Below are positions 44,826 through 53,652 of a stretch of 64,000 nucleotides of DNA, piece after piece. Source of the stretch: an uncultured Robinsoniella sp. (GTDB taxonomy: Bacteria; Bacillota; Clostridia; Lachnospirales; Lachnospiraceae); contig UQGG01000011.1 of assembly GCA_900540475.1 (NCBI GenBank), positions 62,001 to 126,000 of the forward strand. The letters run 5' to 3'. The notes beneath the pieces are model-generated. The model made no database searches. It was not told where the DNA came from and saw only the letters and a program-made list of their open reading frames with translations. Position 1 is the stretch's first letter. Each line of letters opens with the position of its first letter. A program made the translations under genes and the position numbers.

Positions 44826-45656
44826 ATGCAAACTAAGAAGAAAGCAAAAATGTTATTGATCGCAAAGGAAATATTCTTCTGGCTACTGGCGCTGATTGTC
44901 ATCGTTCCGTTCCTGATTGTAATCTTTAACGCATTTAAGACAAAACCGGAATCCATTAACATGGAATTAACGCTTCCGGCAAAGCTTCACTGGGAAAATT
45001 TCAAAGAAGTATGGGTCACCGGCAATATTCCCCGGTCATACTGCAATAGTTTTATCATCAGTATTACTTCCGTAACAGTATCCGTTTTATTTTCTTCACT
45101 CTGTGCTTTCGTTTTAAGCAGGAGCAGAACCAGATGGAATAAAATTCTTTATGTATATTTTGCCATGGGATTAATGTTCCCGGTCAGCATGGTTACCATT
45201 GTAAAGGTGCTGCGGGTTTTACATTTATATAACAGTTTAGCAGGAGTGATTATATTATTCATAGCGTTAATTCTACCCATGAGTATTTTCCTGTTTTACG
45301 GATTTGTATCGGGAATACCAAAAGAGCTGGACGAAGCGGCGGTCATTGACGGGGCAGGAGCTTTCCGGGTGTTCTTCCAGGTTATCTTTCCACTGCTGAA
45401 ACCGGCAGCGGTTACGGTATTCATGATTAACTTCCTGAATACCTGGAACGATTTTACCGTTCCCCTCTATGTACTGCCTGATCCGGATAAAGCGGTAATC
45501 GTACAGCAGGTATATAACTTCTATGGAACCTATACAGCTAACTGGAATCTGGTAAGTGTGACGATTCTATTTGCAATCTTACCCGTTATGGTGGTTTATC
45601 TGGTAGGACAAAAATTTATCATCTCTGGTATGGTAGCCGGAGCAGTGAAAGGGTAG
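44826..45656 (+). CDS. Sugar ABC transporter permease, MalG/UgpE type
   Basis: 276 residues; ATG 44826 chosen for the AGGAGGG site at 44815-44821. Six membrane helices, EAA loop LDEAAVIDGAGAFRVFFQVIFPLL, C-terminus FIISGMVAGAVKG. Second channel subunit; no ATPase gene in the operon. Confidence 0.92.
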   Translation: MQTKKKAKMLLIAKEIFFWLLALIVIVPFLIVIFNAFKTKPESINMELTLPAKLHWENFKEVWVTGNIPRSYCNSFIISITSVTVSVLFSSLCAFVLSRSRTRWNKILYVYFAMGLMFPVSMVTIVKVLRVLHLYNSLAGVIILFIALILPMSIFLFYGFVSGIPKELDEAAVIDGAGAFRVFFQVIFPLLKPAAVTVFMINFLNTWNDFTVPLYVLPDPDKAVIVQQVYNFYGTYTANWNLVSVTILFAILPVMVVYLVGQKFIISGMVAGAVKG

Positions 45657-45670
45657 GAGGAATTTTTGAA

Positions 45671-46930
45671 ATGGTAACAGCAATATTAATAGGTGCAGGA
45701 CAAAGAGGCGGTTTCGTCTACGGAAAATATGCAGAAAAACATCCGGAGGAATTTAAAGTGGTGGCAGTGGCGGAACCCATGGAGGAACGGCGCAATGAAT
45801 GTATACAGGCTCATGGGATCAGTCAGGAAAGGGCATTTACAGACTGGAAAGATCTGCTGGCACTTGGAAAAATAGCAGACTGTGCCATGGTGTGTACCCA
45901 GGATCGATTCCATCTGGAACCGGTGAGAGAAGCACTCCGCCAGGGGTATCATGTGATGTGTGAAAAGCCCATGTCGCCAAATGCACAGGAATGTGTGGCT
46001 ATGGGGGAATATGCGAAACAGTATCATAAAACACTGACGGTCTGCCATGTTCTCCGCTACTCGCCTTTTTACAGTGCACTGAAAAAGATAATCGACAGCC
46101 AGGTAATCGGAGAGATTGTTAACATCCAGCATCTGGAATGTGTGGGCTACTGGCATCAGGCACACAGCTTTGTCCGGGGCAATTGGAGGGATTCCAAAAG
46201 CAGCAGTCCCATGATCCTGCAGAAATCCTGCCATGATATGGATATTCTGGCATGGCTCACCGGTAAAAAATGCAGGAAGGTGTCCTCTTTCGGTTCACTT
46301 TCTCATTTCAAAAAGGAAAATGCACCAGAGGGAGCAACGCCATTTTGTATGGGCGGATGCAAGGCAAGAAGCACATGCCCCTATGATGCGGTGAAAATTT
46401 ATCTGGAGCAGGAGGAGTGGTATTCCGACACAATCCGAAAGGTAGTGGCACTGGAAGGAACTAATGAGGCAGTCAGCCAGGCTTTGAAGGACGGTCCTTA
46501 CGGAAGATGTGTGTATGACTGTGATAATGATGTAGTTGACCATCAGGTAGTAAATCTGGAATATGAAGGAGGAGTGACAGCCAGCTTTACCATGTGTGCA
46601 TTTACGGGAAAAGGCAGCCGGGTTATGAATATCATGGGAACCCATGGACAGATTCTGGGGGACATGGAGGAAAATACCATTGAAGTACTGGATTTTCTCA
46701 CCGGGAACTCCGTAAAGACTACAGTGAAGACCGGAACCTCCGGACACAGCGGAAGCGATGACAAATTTATGGAAGGATTTTTGCAGACAGTACTGACCGA
46801 TGGTGCCTATTCCCTGTCCGGGGCTGAAGTATCCGTGGAAAGCCACCTGGTTGCTCTGGCGGCAGAAGAGTCCAGAGTAACGGGAGAAACGATACAAATG
46901 GAGGAATACCGTTTACGATTCACACCATAA
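45671..46930 (+). CDS. Gfo/Idh/MocA-family NAD(P)-dependent oxidoreductase
   Basis: 419 residues. Rossmann start AILIGAGQRGGFVYGKYAEKHP, the family EKPMSPN lysine motif, and a substrate-side block with SCHDMDIL. A cysteine cluster (CMGGCKARSTCPYDA, with a further CVYDCD) in the middle is unusual for plain sugar dehydrogenases but occurs in a subgroup of this family; it may bind a metal. It begins 14 nt after the permease gene, so it probably oxidises, epimerises or NAD-dependently cleaves the imported sugar. Substrate not identifiable. Confidence 0.88.
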   Translation: MVTAILIGAGQRGGFVYGKYAEKHPEEFKVVAVAEPMEERRNECIQAHGISQERAFTDWKDLLALGKIADCAMVCTQDRFHLEPVREALRQGYHVMCEKPMSPNAQECVAMGEYAKQYHKTLTVCHVLRYSPFYSALKKIIDSQVIGEIVNIQHLECVGYWHQAHSFVRGNWRDSKSSSPMILQKSCHDMDILAWLTGKKCRKVSSFGSLSHFKKENAPEGATPFCMGGCKARSTCPYDAVKIYLEQEEWYSDTIRKVVALEGTNEAVSQALKDGPYGRCVYDCDNDVVDHQVVNLEYEGGVTASFTMCAFTGKGSRVMNIMGTHGQILGDMEENTIEVLDFLTGNSVKTTVKTGTSGHSGSDDKFMEGFLQTVLTDGAYSLSGAEVSVESHLVALAAEESRVTGETIQMEEYRLRFTP

Positions 46931-47009
46931 CGGGAAACAGCCAACAGGCACATTACAGTTTACAGAAAGTTCAGAGTGATACTTGTAGTCAGTTCAGCAA
47001 AATGATAAA

Positions 47010-48881
47010 ATGACAGAAACAGATAAAACGACAGAAACAGATAAAACCAGCAGATTCAGATATCTGAATAGAATAAGGAGGAAGGTCTATGCAAAGGTTT
47101 TTGCACAGGCCTTGAATCATATCAGGATGGATAAAGAGCCGATTGTAAAAAAGTTATTCCGTACCTACATTTTCTGGATAATTATATGTATATTTGTAAT
47201 ACTCTGCGGTACCGTCTTTTATGCGGGTAAAGTTATTAATTCCAATATTACGGAAACCCAAAAGCAGCTGACCCTGAGCATTAACCAGAATATAGAAAAT
47301 TATTTCCAGGATATGAATGATTTTTCAATGGAGCTGGTAAAATCCAAGGTATTTCGGGAAACAGCCCTGGGAAAGCTGCCGGAATATTACGAAGCAGGCC
47401 GTAATACCGTAGATTTATTTTCCAATCTGTATCTGGAAGCTTATAAAATGATTCAGAAGAAGTATCATGTGGGCATTATTACGGATCAGAATTACTATAT
47501 CTGGATGGGAAATGAATATTTTATTGACCGGCTTTCCAAAGAGCCGCCGGATACTTATCAGGATTTTAAAAAAGACGGCAGAGCCGTTATAAAATATCTG
47601 GAAAGGAATGAATATCTACAGGAAGTAAGGAACCAGAGATCCATTACAGACAAGGACAATTCCAAGATAACCTTATCCAGAAGCTTCGGAGATAGCAGCT
47701 TCTTTTATAATGGACCGGCAATATTAGAAGTGCAGATGGATGCTGAAGAGTTTAAAGAAGATATGCGCCGGCTTTCTTCCAGCAAAAATAATGCGGGACT
47801 GCAGATACATATTTTGAATAATGCGGGAGATACCATATTCTCAGAAACGGAACTGGACGGCAGGCAGTTTCTGGAAGAGAATGGGTGGAAGACCGGAAGC
47901 TTCCGCAAAGACGGCTATTATAACTATGTTTATAAAATCTTCAATTCCGACATTTATGTACTCTATACGATTTCCATATTCAGCTACTATAACAAACTTC
48001 TGACTTTTTTAGGATTCGCTATTGTATTTTTCCTGGTGGTCACGGCACTGATGATTGTGGTCAGCTATCGCGTTTCCAGAGAGATTTCCAAACCAATTCA
48101 TGATGTCTGCCACGAACTGCGGAAGGTGGATCTGGCACAGGGAATCCGGTATCAGCGGGTGGATACGGATATTCTGGAACTGGATTATCTGTCCAATACC
48201 ATCGGAGAACTGAATGAAAAATTGGAAGAATCCATGCATCACATCATAACTTTAAAAGACTTTGAAATCCATTCAAAACTTTTGGCACTGCAGGCACAGA
48301 TGCAGCCGCATTTTCTGGTTAATACACTGACCACCATGGGATCAATGGCAGAAGAGGGCGACAACCGGGATATAGCCAGGATGTGTCTGAATCTGACCCA
48401 GATGTTTCGCTATATTTCGGCAGAAGAAAGTACGGGAGTTCGCCTGTTTGAAGAGATGAAGCATGTAAACCGATACGTGGACATAATGAAAGAGCGTTTT
48501 CCAAATGCCCAGGTGGATACCGATATTCCCTTGGAGATGATGAATATCCGTGTGCCCAAGCTGATTATCCAGCCATTGGTAGAGAATTCTTTTAAATACT
48601 GCAACCGCAGCAAGCCCTATATCCGAATTGTGGGAGCACGGACGGAAGGGGACTGCTGGAGTATCCGTGTGACGGATAACGGAGAAGGTTTTTCTGAGAG
48701 TAAAGCCGCTGAAATTCTCAAAAAGTGTGCAAAAAGCATGGACGGAGTCAACAGCCTTTCCACTAAGATTGACGGAATGGGTCTGGTAAATGTATATGTA
48801 AGACTTCAGCTTTTCTACCGGGAAGAGGTAGTCTATGAGGTAAATCAGGAAGGAATCGTAATTGGAGGGAAGATACTATGA
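47010..48881 (+). CDS. YesM-type sensor histidine kinase (start uncertain)
   Basis: 623 residues as read from ATG 47010, but that start has no ribosome site and the first 14 residues are a tandem 18-bp duplication (TETDKT twice). Another in-frame ATG is at 47127. Membrane segment about 50-73, extracellular sensor (about 75-325), second membrane segment about 330-355, HAMP, then H434 in AQMQPHFLVNTL and an ATPase with LIIQPLVENSFKY, DNGEGF and GMGLVNVYVRL. The 3' end overlaps the response-regulator start as ATGA. With that partner it probably controls the 42406-46930 transporter operon. Confidence 0.9.
   Translation: MTETDKTTETDKTSRFRYLNRIRRKVYAKVFAQALNHIRMDKEPIVKKLFRTYIFWIIICIFVILCGTVFYAGKVINSNITETQKQLTLSINQNIENYFQDMNDFSMELVKSKVFRETALGKLPEYYEAGRNTVDLFSNLYLEAYKMIQKKYHVGIITDQNYYIWMGNEYFIDRLSKEPPDTYQDFKKDGRAVIKYLERNEYLQEVRNQRSITDKDNSKITLSRSFGDSSFFYNGPAILEVQMDAEEFKEDMRRLSSSKNNAGLQIHILNNAGDTIFSETELDGRQFLEENGWKTGSFRKDGYYNYVYKIFNSDIYVLYTISIFSYYNKLLTFLGFAIVFFLVVTALMIVVSYRVSREISKPIHDVCHELRKVDLAQGIRYQRVDTDILELDYLSNTIGELNEKLEESMHHIITLKDFEIHSKLLALQAQMQPHFLVNTLTTMGSMAEEGDNRDIARMCLNLTQMFRYISAEESTGVRLFEEMKHVNRYVDIMKERFPNAQVDTDIPLEMMNIRVPKLIIQPLVENSFKYCNRSKPYIRIVGARTEGDCWSIRVTDNGEGFSESKAAEILKKCAKSMDGVNSLSTKIDGMGLVNVYVRLQLFYREEVVYEVNQEGIVIGGKIL
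47012..47047 (+). repeat. Perfect 18-bp tandem duplication
   Basis: GACAGAAACAGATAAAAC occurs at 47012-47029 and again at 47030-47047. In the long reading of the kinase gene it encodes TETDKT twice, directly after the doubtful start codon. Confidence 0.9.
47089..47115 (+). CDS. Possible 8-codon leader ORF with the best ribosome site
   Basis: AAGGAGG (47075-47081) stands 7 nt before an ATG whose frame (MQRFLHRP, stop TGA) is different from the kinase frame. It ends 11 nt before the in-frame kinase ATG at 47127. It may be a translational leader, or mark a one-base frame error in the sequence. No similarity to known leaders is claimed. Confidence 0.35.
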   Translation: MQRFLHRP

Positions 48882-50407
48882 AACCAGATGCAAAGGGAAA
48901 TATCAAAGCGATTGTCGTAGAAGACGAACTTAAGATCGGTACCTATATTAAGCATAAAATAGAATATCTGGATCCGTCTGTCACCGTTGCGGCTCTGGCG
49001 GAAAATGGAAAACAGGCGCTGAATCTCATTGAAGAGCATCAGCCCCAGGTGGTATTTACGGACATATCCATGCCGGTGATGGATGGATTAGAGTTATCCA
49101 GAATCATTAAAAACACATATCCGGGAATGATTGTAGTGATTATATCCGGGTACTCCGATTTTTCTTATGCCCAGAAGGCAATAAAATATGGTATCTTCAA
49201 TTATATTCTGAAACCGCTGGAAGATGAAAAGCTGTTGGACGTACTTTTTGATATTAAGAAGAGTCTGGCGTATACAAACGCAAAACAGGAGCGCCAGGTT
49301 CTCTATTCGGATGCTTACATGTTCCAGTATACCCAAGGAGTACAGTATGCCATATTCTCTGTCTGTATAGGCAATCTCTTCTATGATATAGAGGACCCGG
49401 TGCTAACCGAGTACTACAGGGAGATCTTACAGGAAATTCCATGGAGAAAATTACTGGAGGAAGTCTGCGGAGACGGGCAAAACTGGTATCTGGCTGACGA
49501 ACAGGTCGTGAACCAGAAGATAGTGGGCATACAGGTCAGGGCCGATGGGGAAGAGGAAACCGGGAATCTGGCTAAACGCCTGATGTCATTGCTGGAATTA
49601 AGGACCAGCCTTGCAATCCATATATGCCTGTCTGAACAGTTTGTACCGTATGAAGACGTGTGGAATCTCACCAAGAGGCTGCGCCATTTAATGCAGCAAA
49701 AGCTTGTGATCGGCGAGTCCCAGATCCTCATTGCAGAAAAGGAAAAAGATGATGACCAGGGAATCCTGGATATTGTCAAAATGAAACTGAGCAGTTATAT
49801 CAAAAATTATTTCCTTCATACGGATCTGAAGAATTTTACCGATGAGATTCAAATTGTGCTGAGATATATGATCCAGAACCGGGCAACCCAGGAAAATATA
49901 GAAAAAGTCAGTCTATATGTGCTGAAGTTACTGGAACTTTCCAGCCAGGACTGTGAAGCGGCATTCCAGGAGGATATACAGATCAGACAGCAGCAGTGTA
50001 TCGGTATGGCGGCAACAGAAGAGGAATTGATGGATAATCTGATGGGGTGTTTTCAAAAAATCGGCAGATATGTAGAGGAACTCTATGAAAAGAAGATAGA
50101 GACCCGGGTACTGGAATATGTGGACAGTAATTTCCTGACCCTGGAAGGTTTGGAACAGGTAGCAGATGTGTTTGGGTACAACTACACGTACCTGTCCAGG
50201 CTGTTTAAAAAAATGTCCGGTGTTTCCCTGAATAAATATATCACAGAGAAGAAAATTACCTTATCCAAACAGATGCTGCATGAACACCCGGATATGGTTC
50301 TGGAGGAGGTATGTGAACTGTGCGGTTATAACGACTGCCGGTATTTCAGCAGGGTTTTTAAAGCGCAGACGGGGTGTACGCCCAGTGAGTACCGGGTGAT
50401 GAAATGA
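48878..50407 (+). CDS. YesN-type response regulator (REC plus AraC HTH)
   Basis: 509 residues, start overlapping the kinase stop by 4 nt. REC (about 8-130) with phosphoacceptor D62 in VVFTDISMPVMDG, IISGYSDFSYA and ILKPL; a variable middle region; and a C-terminal AraC-type double HTH (about 405-505: TLEGLEQVADVFGYNYTYLSRLFK and VLEEVCELCGYNDCRYFSRVFK). Second two-component pair of the window; targets are probably the adjacent sugar transporter genes and possibly the surface hydrolases. Confidence 0.93.
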   Translation: MKPDAKGNIKAIVVEDELKIGTYIKHKIEYLDPSVTVAALAENGKQALNLIEEHQPQVVFTDISMPVMDGLELSRIIKNTYPGMIVVIISGYSDFSYAQKAIKYGIFNYILKPLEDEKLLDVLFDIKKSLAYTNAKQERQVLYSDAYMFQYTQGVQYAIFSVCIGNLFYDIEDPVLTEYYREILQEIPWRKLLEEVCGDGQNWYLADEQVVNQKIVGIQVRADGEEETGNLAKRLMSLLELRTSLAIHICLSEQFVPYEDVWNLTKRLRHLMQQKLVIGESQILIAEKEKDDDQGILDIVKMKLSSYIKNYFLHTDLKNFTDEIQIVLRYMIQNRATQENIEKVSLYVLKLLELSSQDCEAAFQEDIQIRQQQCIGMAATEEELMDNLMGCFQKIGRYVEELYEKKIETRVLEYVDSNFLTLEGLEQVADVFGYNYTYLSRLFKKMSGVSLNKYITEKKITLSKQMLHEHPDMVLEEVCELCGYNDCRYFSRVFKAQTGCTPSEYRVMK

Positions 50408-50470
50408 TGTTGCATAAAAATAATTATATGAAGATATGAGAAAAAACAAATACAGAAAGAGATATATGCG

Positions 50471-50521
50471 AAGAAATAAAAAGAAAGATGCAGCAAATGT
50501 TAAAATTGACATTTGCTGCAT
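50471..50521. terminator. Bidirectional terminator between convergent genes
   Basis: Perfect 13-bp stem (50488-50500 with 50509-50521), 8-nt loop. On the minus strand it is followed by a T-rich run (complement of the A-rich 50471-50487), so it terminates the minus-strand gene well and the plus-strand operon less strongly. Confidence 0.8.
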
Positions 50522-50560
50522 TTCGTGTGAATTCTTATCTTTCTTCCGCTGTCCGATTTC

Positions 50561-51298
50561 TCAAAACAACTGCTCTAATACAAACATACCTTCTTTTCTA
50601 TAACACTCTGAAAGAAACACATCATTATGACCGGTAGATCCCTGGTAGAGATGATAAGCCGTATCCATCAGACGCTTTATCTGTGTTCCCTGCTCCAATG
50701 GTGACTGCAGCTTTTCAAGCCCCGGTATGAATTTTGCATACTGTGCCTTTTTTTCTTCACTGGTCAGCTCGCCAATGAATAAAATCTGAGATTCCAGAGA
50801 ATCCATCGCCTGACATTTTTCATCCCAGACATTAAAAATATCAACAAGACAGTTTGGATTTTCCGGTGTCATGTAATAAATATTATTACATCTCCAGGGG
50901 TCCAATCCCGGCAGTTTATCAAGTGCGTATGTTCTTCCGGCAAGTGCAATTCCTTCCAGCAATACGGTCATTGCCGGCCGCCTGCCCGGGTCCAGGTCAC
51001 TCACACAATGCTCCGGATCCTGCGTGATTATGATGTCCGGACGGAAGGAACGAATCACTTTTACGATTTTCAGCTTTTCAGCCAGTGTACCGCTTAATTC
51101 GCCAGAATCCATACCAAGGTATTCGATACTTGTGTTTAGAATCTCAGAAGCCTTATCAAGGCCTTCTCTCATCGCTTCCCCTGCAAACATAATACTAGCG
51201 TGGGAAACGCCCCCATTCTTAGCATTTTTGCAGAGGACGCCTCCGCATTCAACCATTTCCATTCCATATACGCCTAATAATAATATCCTGTTTCCCAT
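50561..51298 (-). CDS. PIG-L/LmbE-family protein with degenerate metal motif
   Basis: 245 residues. The overall layout fits the PIG-L deacetylase fold: a hydrophobic first strand followed by a Gly-Gly turn (ECGGVL), GVSHASIMFAGEAMREGLDKASEIL, IRSFRPDIIITQDPEH and later helices. However, the N-terminal zinc motif (HPDDE before xxxxGG) reads VYGME, so the metal His and Asp are missing. It is therefore probably not a normal N-acetylglucosaminyl deacetylase. Monocistronic, divergent from the methyltransferase gene. Family call is moderate because the diagnostic residues are lost. Confidence 0.65.
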   Translation of the reverse strand: MGNRILLLGVYGMEMVECGGVLCKNAKNGGVSHASIMFAGEAMREGLDKASEILNTSIEYLGMDSGELSGTLAEKLKIVKVIRSFRPDIIITQDPEHCVSDLDPGRRPAMTVLLEGIALAGRTYALDKLPGLDPWRCNNIYYMTPENPNCLVDIFNVWDEKCQAMDSLESQILFIGELTSEEKKAQYAKFIPGLEKLQSPLEQGTQIKRLMDTAYHLYQGSTGHNDVFLSECYRKEGMFVLEQLF

Positions 51299-51332
51299 TT
51301 AAATTACCTCCGTTTTTATCCCCATCCGGGGC

Positions 51333-51362
51333 TTACTTTTACTTCCATTCACATGCTATAAT
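51333..51362 (+). promoter_or_regulatory. Extended -10 promoter of the methyltransferase gene
   Basis: TTACTT (51333-51338), 18-bp spacer, TATAAT (51357-51362) preceded by TGC, an extended -10. About 32 nt before the start codon. Confidence 0.6.
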
Positions 51363-51393
51363 TTTGTAAAACATAAAAAGGACTATATCAACT

Positions 51394-52236
51394 ATGAATA
51401 CTTCTTCTGCACATTGGATATCCCTGTGGAAAGATGCGGCAAAACAATCCCTCTTCCGAAAAACATTCACGGATGAAAGCATCTGCTGGAACGCTTCCGC
51501 CAAATATTACGACCAAACCATGGGCAGCAGTACCAAGCGGGTCTCTGCTGTTATGGATCTGCTCTCTGCAAAGGGCCTCTTAAATCATGAATACAATGTT
51601 CTTGATATCGGAAGCGGCACCGGTTCCTACACGCTTCCACTCTCCAGGTTCTGCAGCCACGTAACTGCCATGGACATCTCAGACTCTATGAATCGTATTC
51701 TTCATCAGAAAATGCATTCTCAGGGACAGAATAACTTTGACATACTCCAGGAAGATTTCTGTTCCTACGATTTTGGCTCCCAGACGTTTGACATCGTTCT
51801 AGCAAGCCTTGCGCCAGGACTATATCACCCAGATGCGCTGCTGAAAATGATTTCTATATGCAGCCGTTTCTGTATTTACATTGGAATCGACCCCAGGCCC
51901 ACTCCTGCTGGCCAGCCAGCAGTGGATTCCCTTAATGATCTGCTTCTGGGACATTCACTCTCTCACAGTGGAAGCAATCATATTACCTATCCTCTAAACC
52001 TGCTGCGTTCCATTGGATATAAGCCTGAACTTACAAATGTCCTATGCACCTGGAATCATAAGGAGCCTATTAACGATGCCATACTGCGGCTGACCGAATA
52101 TTATATGGCTGTACCAGGAGCATCAGAAACCTGGTATCCCATTATAGAATCCTATATTACGGAACATTCAGACCATGGATATTATTATGATACATCCAGT
52201 GTTCAGCTTGGCATTCTGTCCTTCAACTGCCAATAG
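51394..52236 (+). CDS. Class I SAM-dependent methyltransferase
   Basis: 280 residues. SAM-binding motif VLDIGSGTGSYTLPLSRF, followed by TAMDISDSM (acidic end of strand 2), ILQEDFCSYDF and FDIVLASLA, all in the expected order. The C-terminal third has no recognised substrate domain. Its own promoter is at 51333. The gene converges on the nickel/peptide-type ABC importer and its last 34 bp overlap the end of the final ATPase gene on the opposite strand. Methyltransferases of this kind are often found beside such importers, but the substrate cannot be stated. Confidence 0.85.
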   Translation: MNTSSAHWISLWKDAAKQSLFRKTFTDESICWNASAKYYDQTMGSSTKRVSAVMDLLSAKGLLNHEYNVLDIGSGTGSYTLPLSRFCSHVTAMDISDSMNRILHQKMHSQGQNNFDILQEDFCSYDFGSQTFDIVLASLAPGLYHPDALLKMISICSRFCIYIGIDPRPTPAGQPAVDSLNDLLLGHSLSHSGSNHITYPLNLLRSIGYKPELTNVLCTWNHKEPINDAILRLTEYYMAVPGASETWYPIIESYITEHSDHGYYYDTSSVQLGILSFNCQ

Positions 52237-52973
52237 CTCTCCAAGTCTGCTGCTGCAAAAAAGAGGCTTTTCGTATATTCCTCACGGGGATTCTTCCAGA
52301 TTGCCGCTGTATTGCCGGATTCAATGATTTCACCGGATTTCATCACCAAGATTCTGTCGCACAGTTTCCGGGCAAATTCAATATCATGAGTGACCAGCAA
52401 AATTGCCATCTTTCTCTCTGCTGAGACAGAATAAATGGTTTCTCCAAGACTTGCCTTTACCTGATAATCCAGCATGGATGTGGGTTCATCCAGGATCAGA
52501 ACATCCGGCTGCAAAATGAGTGCCCTTGCGATACATACTCGCTGGCGCTCTCCGCCGCTTAATTGATGTGGATATCTCTTTGCATAAGTCTCGTAATCCA
52601 GATGCACGTCTTTCATTACCTGCTGAACAGCCGCAGTGCATTGTTCCATATTCTTTGCCTGTCCGGTAAACAGCAGAGGCTCTCCGATACAGTTTTCAAC
52701 AGGAAGCCTTGGGCAGAGTGAACTGTATGGATCCTGAGATACGAAGCCCACCCTTCCCCTTCTTCGGATAACTCCCTCATCGGGCTTCAGGCTTTGAAGA
52801 ACCAATTTCAGAAGCGTGCTCTTCCCACATCCACTGGCTCCGATAATCCCCAGCCGTTCTCCCTGAGACAATTCTAGAGAAACTCCGCTCACCGCTTTCG
52901 TTTCCTTTTTCTGAGTTCTCTGTTTTACTTTATAAGTTTTAAAAACATCCTTTACTTCCAGCACCATATTCAA
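52203..52973 (-). CDS. Nickel/peptide-type ABC transporter ATPase, NikE/OppF-like
   Basis: 256 residues from a TTG start that overlaps the previous stop (TTGA), with GGAGG 8 nt upstream. Walker A GASGCGKST, signature LSGGERQRVCIARAL, Walker B VLILDEPTSMLD, H-loop VTHD. The length is near NikE (about 265) and well short of OppF (about 320), which lack of the C-terminal oligopeptide extension explains. Last gene of the five-gene importer operon. Confidence 0.9.
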   Translation of the reverse strand: MNMVLEVKDVFKTYKVKQRTQKKETKAVSGVSLELSQGERLGIIGASGCGKSTLLKLVLQSLKPDEGVIRRRGRVGFVSQDPYSSLCPRLPVENCIGEPLLFTGQAKNMEQCTAAVQQVMKDVHLDYETYAKRYPHQLSGGERQRVCIARALILQPDVLILDEPTSMLDYQVKASLGETIYSVSAERKMAILLVTHDIEFARKLCDRILVMKSGEIIESGNTAAIWKNPREEYTKSLFFAAADLESYWQLKDRMPS

Positions 52974-53650
52974 AATTCAATCCTCCTGTCGCAGAAAGCG
53001 TTGGCAATCCTTGTGTCATGGCTGATAAACAGCATGGACATATTTTTCTGCATCCTCAGTTTTTTCAGCATCCATAAAATATCCGCTTCTACAAGCACAT
53101 CCAGTCCTGTAGTTGCCTCATCCAGAATCAGAATCTGAGGCTGCAAAAGAATGGCCAGAGCAATAGCCGCTCTCTGACGCATTCCCCCGCTTAGTTCATG
53201 AGGATAGGAATCCAGTATATTCGGTTTTAACCGGACAAGTTCCATTAATTCCATGCAGATACCCCTGCGTTCTTTTTTCTCCGTTATCTGCTTTTGAAGG
53301 CACAGCATTTCGTCCAGAGTTTTTCCAATTTTATACACCGGATTAAAGGAAGACATGGAAGACTGCGGTACCAGCGCAATTTCCCTCCAGCGGATACTTT
53401 CATATTCTTTCCCGGATAAAGCGATCAGATCTTTGTCTCTATAACGCAGGTTCCCCTGTACATATCCACCCAAAGCATCCATCATCCCCATAATTGCCCA
53501 TACAACAGAACTTTTCCCACATCCTGATTGCCCATGCAGGCACAATGTCTCCCCATCCCCAAGGGAGAAATCTAAGCCTGTCACAGCAGGTTTCGGGTTC
53601 TTGACGTAACCCACTGTGAGATTTTTTGCTTCTAATATTCCTTGTTTCAT
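52970..53650 (-). CDS. Nickel/peptide-type ABC transporter ATPase, NikD/OppD-like (short)
   Basis: 226 residues, GGGAGG upstream. Walker A GQSGCGKSS, signature ELSGGMRQRAAIALAIL, Walker B ILILDEATTGLD, H-loop SHD. It ends soon after the H-loop, so the C-terminal regulatory domain of OppD/DppD is absent, more like a nickel-type importer. Overlaps the second ATPase by 4 nt; the two form the heterodimeric motor. Confidence 0.9.
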   Translation of the reverse strand: MKQGILEAKNLTVGYVKNPKPAVTGLDFSLGDGETLCLHGQSGCGKSSVVWAIMGMMDALGGYVQGNLRYRDKDLIALSGKEYESIRWREIALVPQSSMSSFNPVYKIGKTLDEMLCLQKQITEKKERRGICMELMELVRLKPNILDSYPHELSGGMRQRAAIALAILLQPQILILDEATTGLDVLVEADILWMLKKLRMQKNMSMLFISHDTRIANAFCDRRIEF

Positions 53651-53652
53651 CG

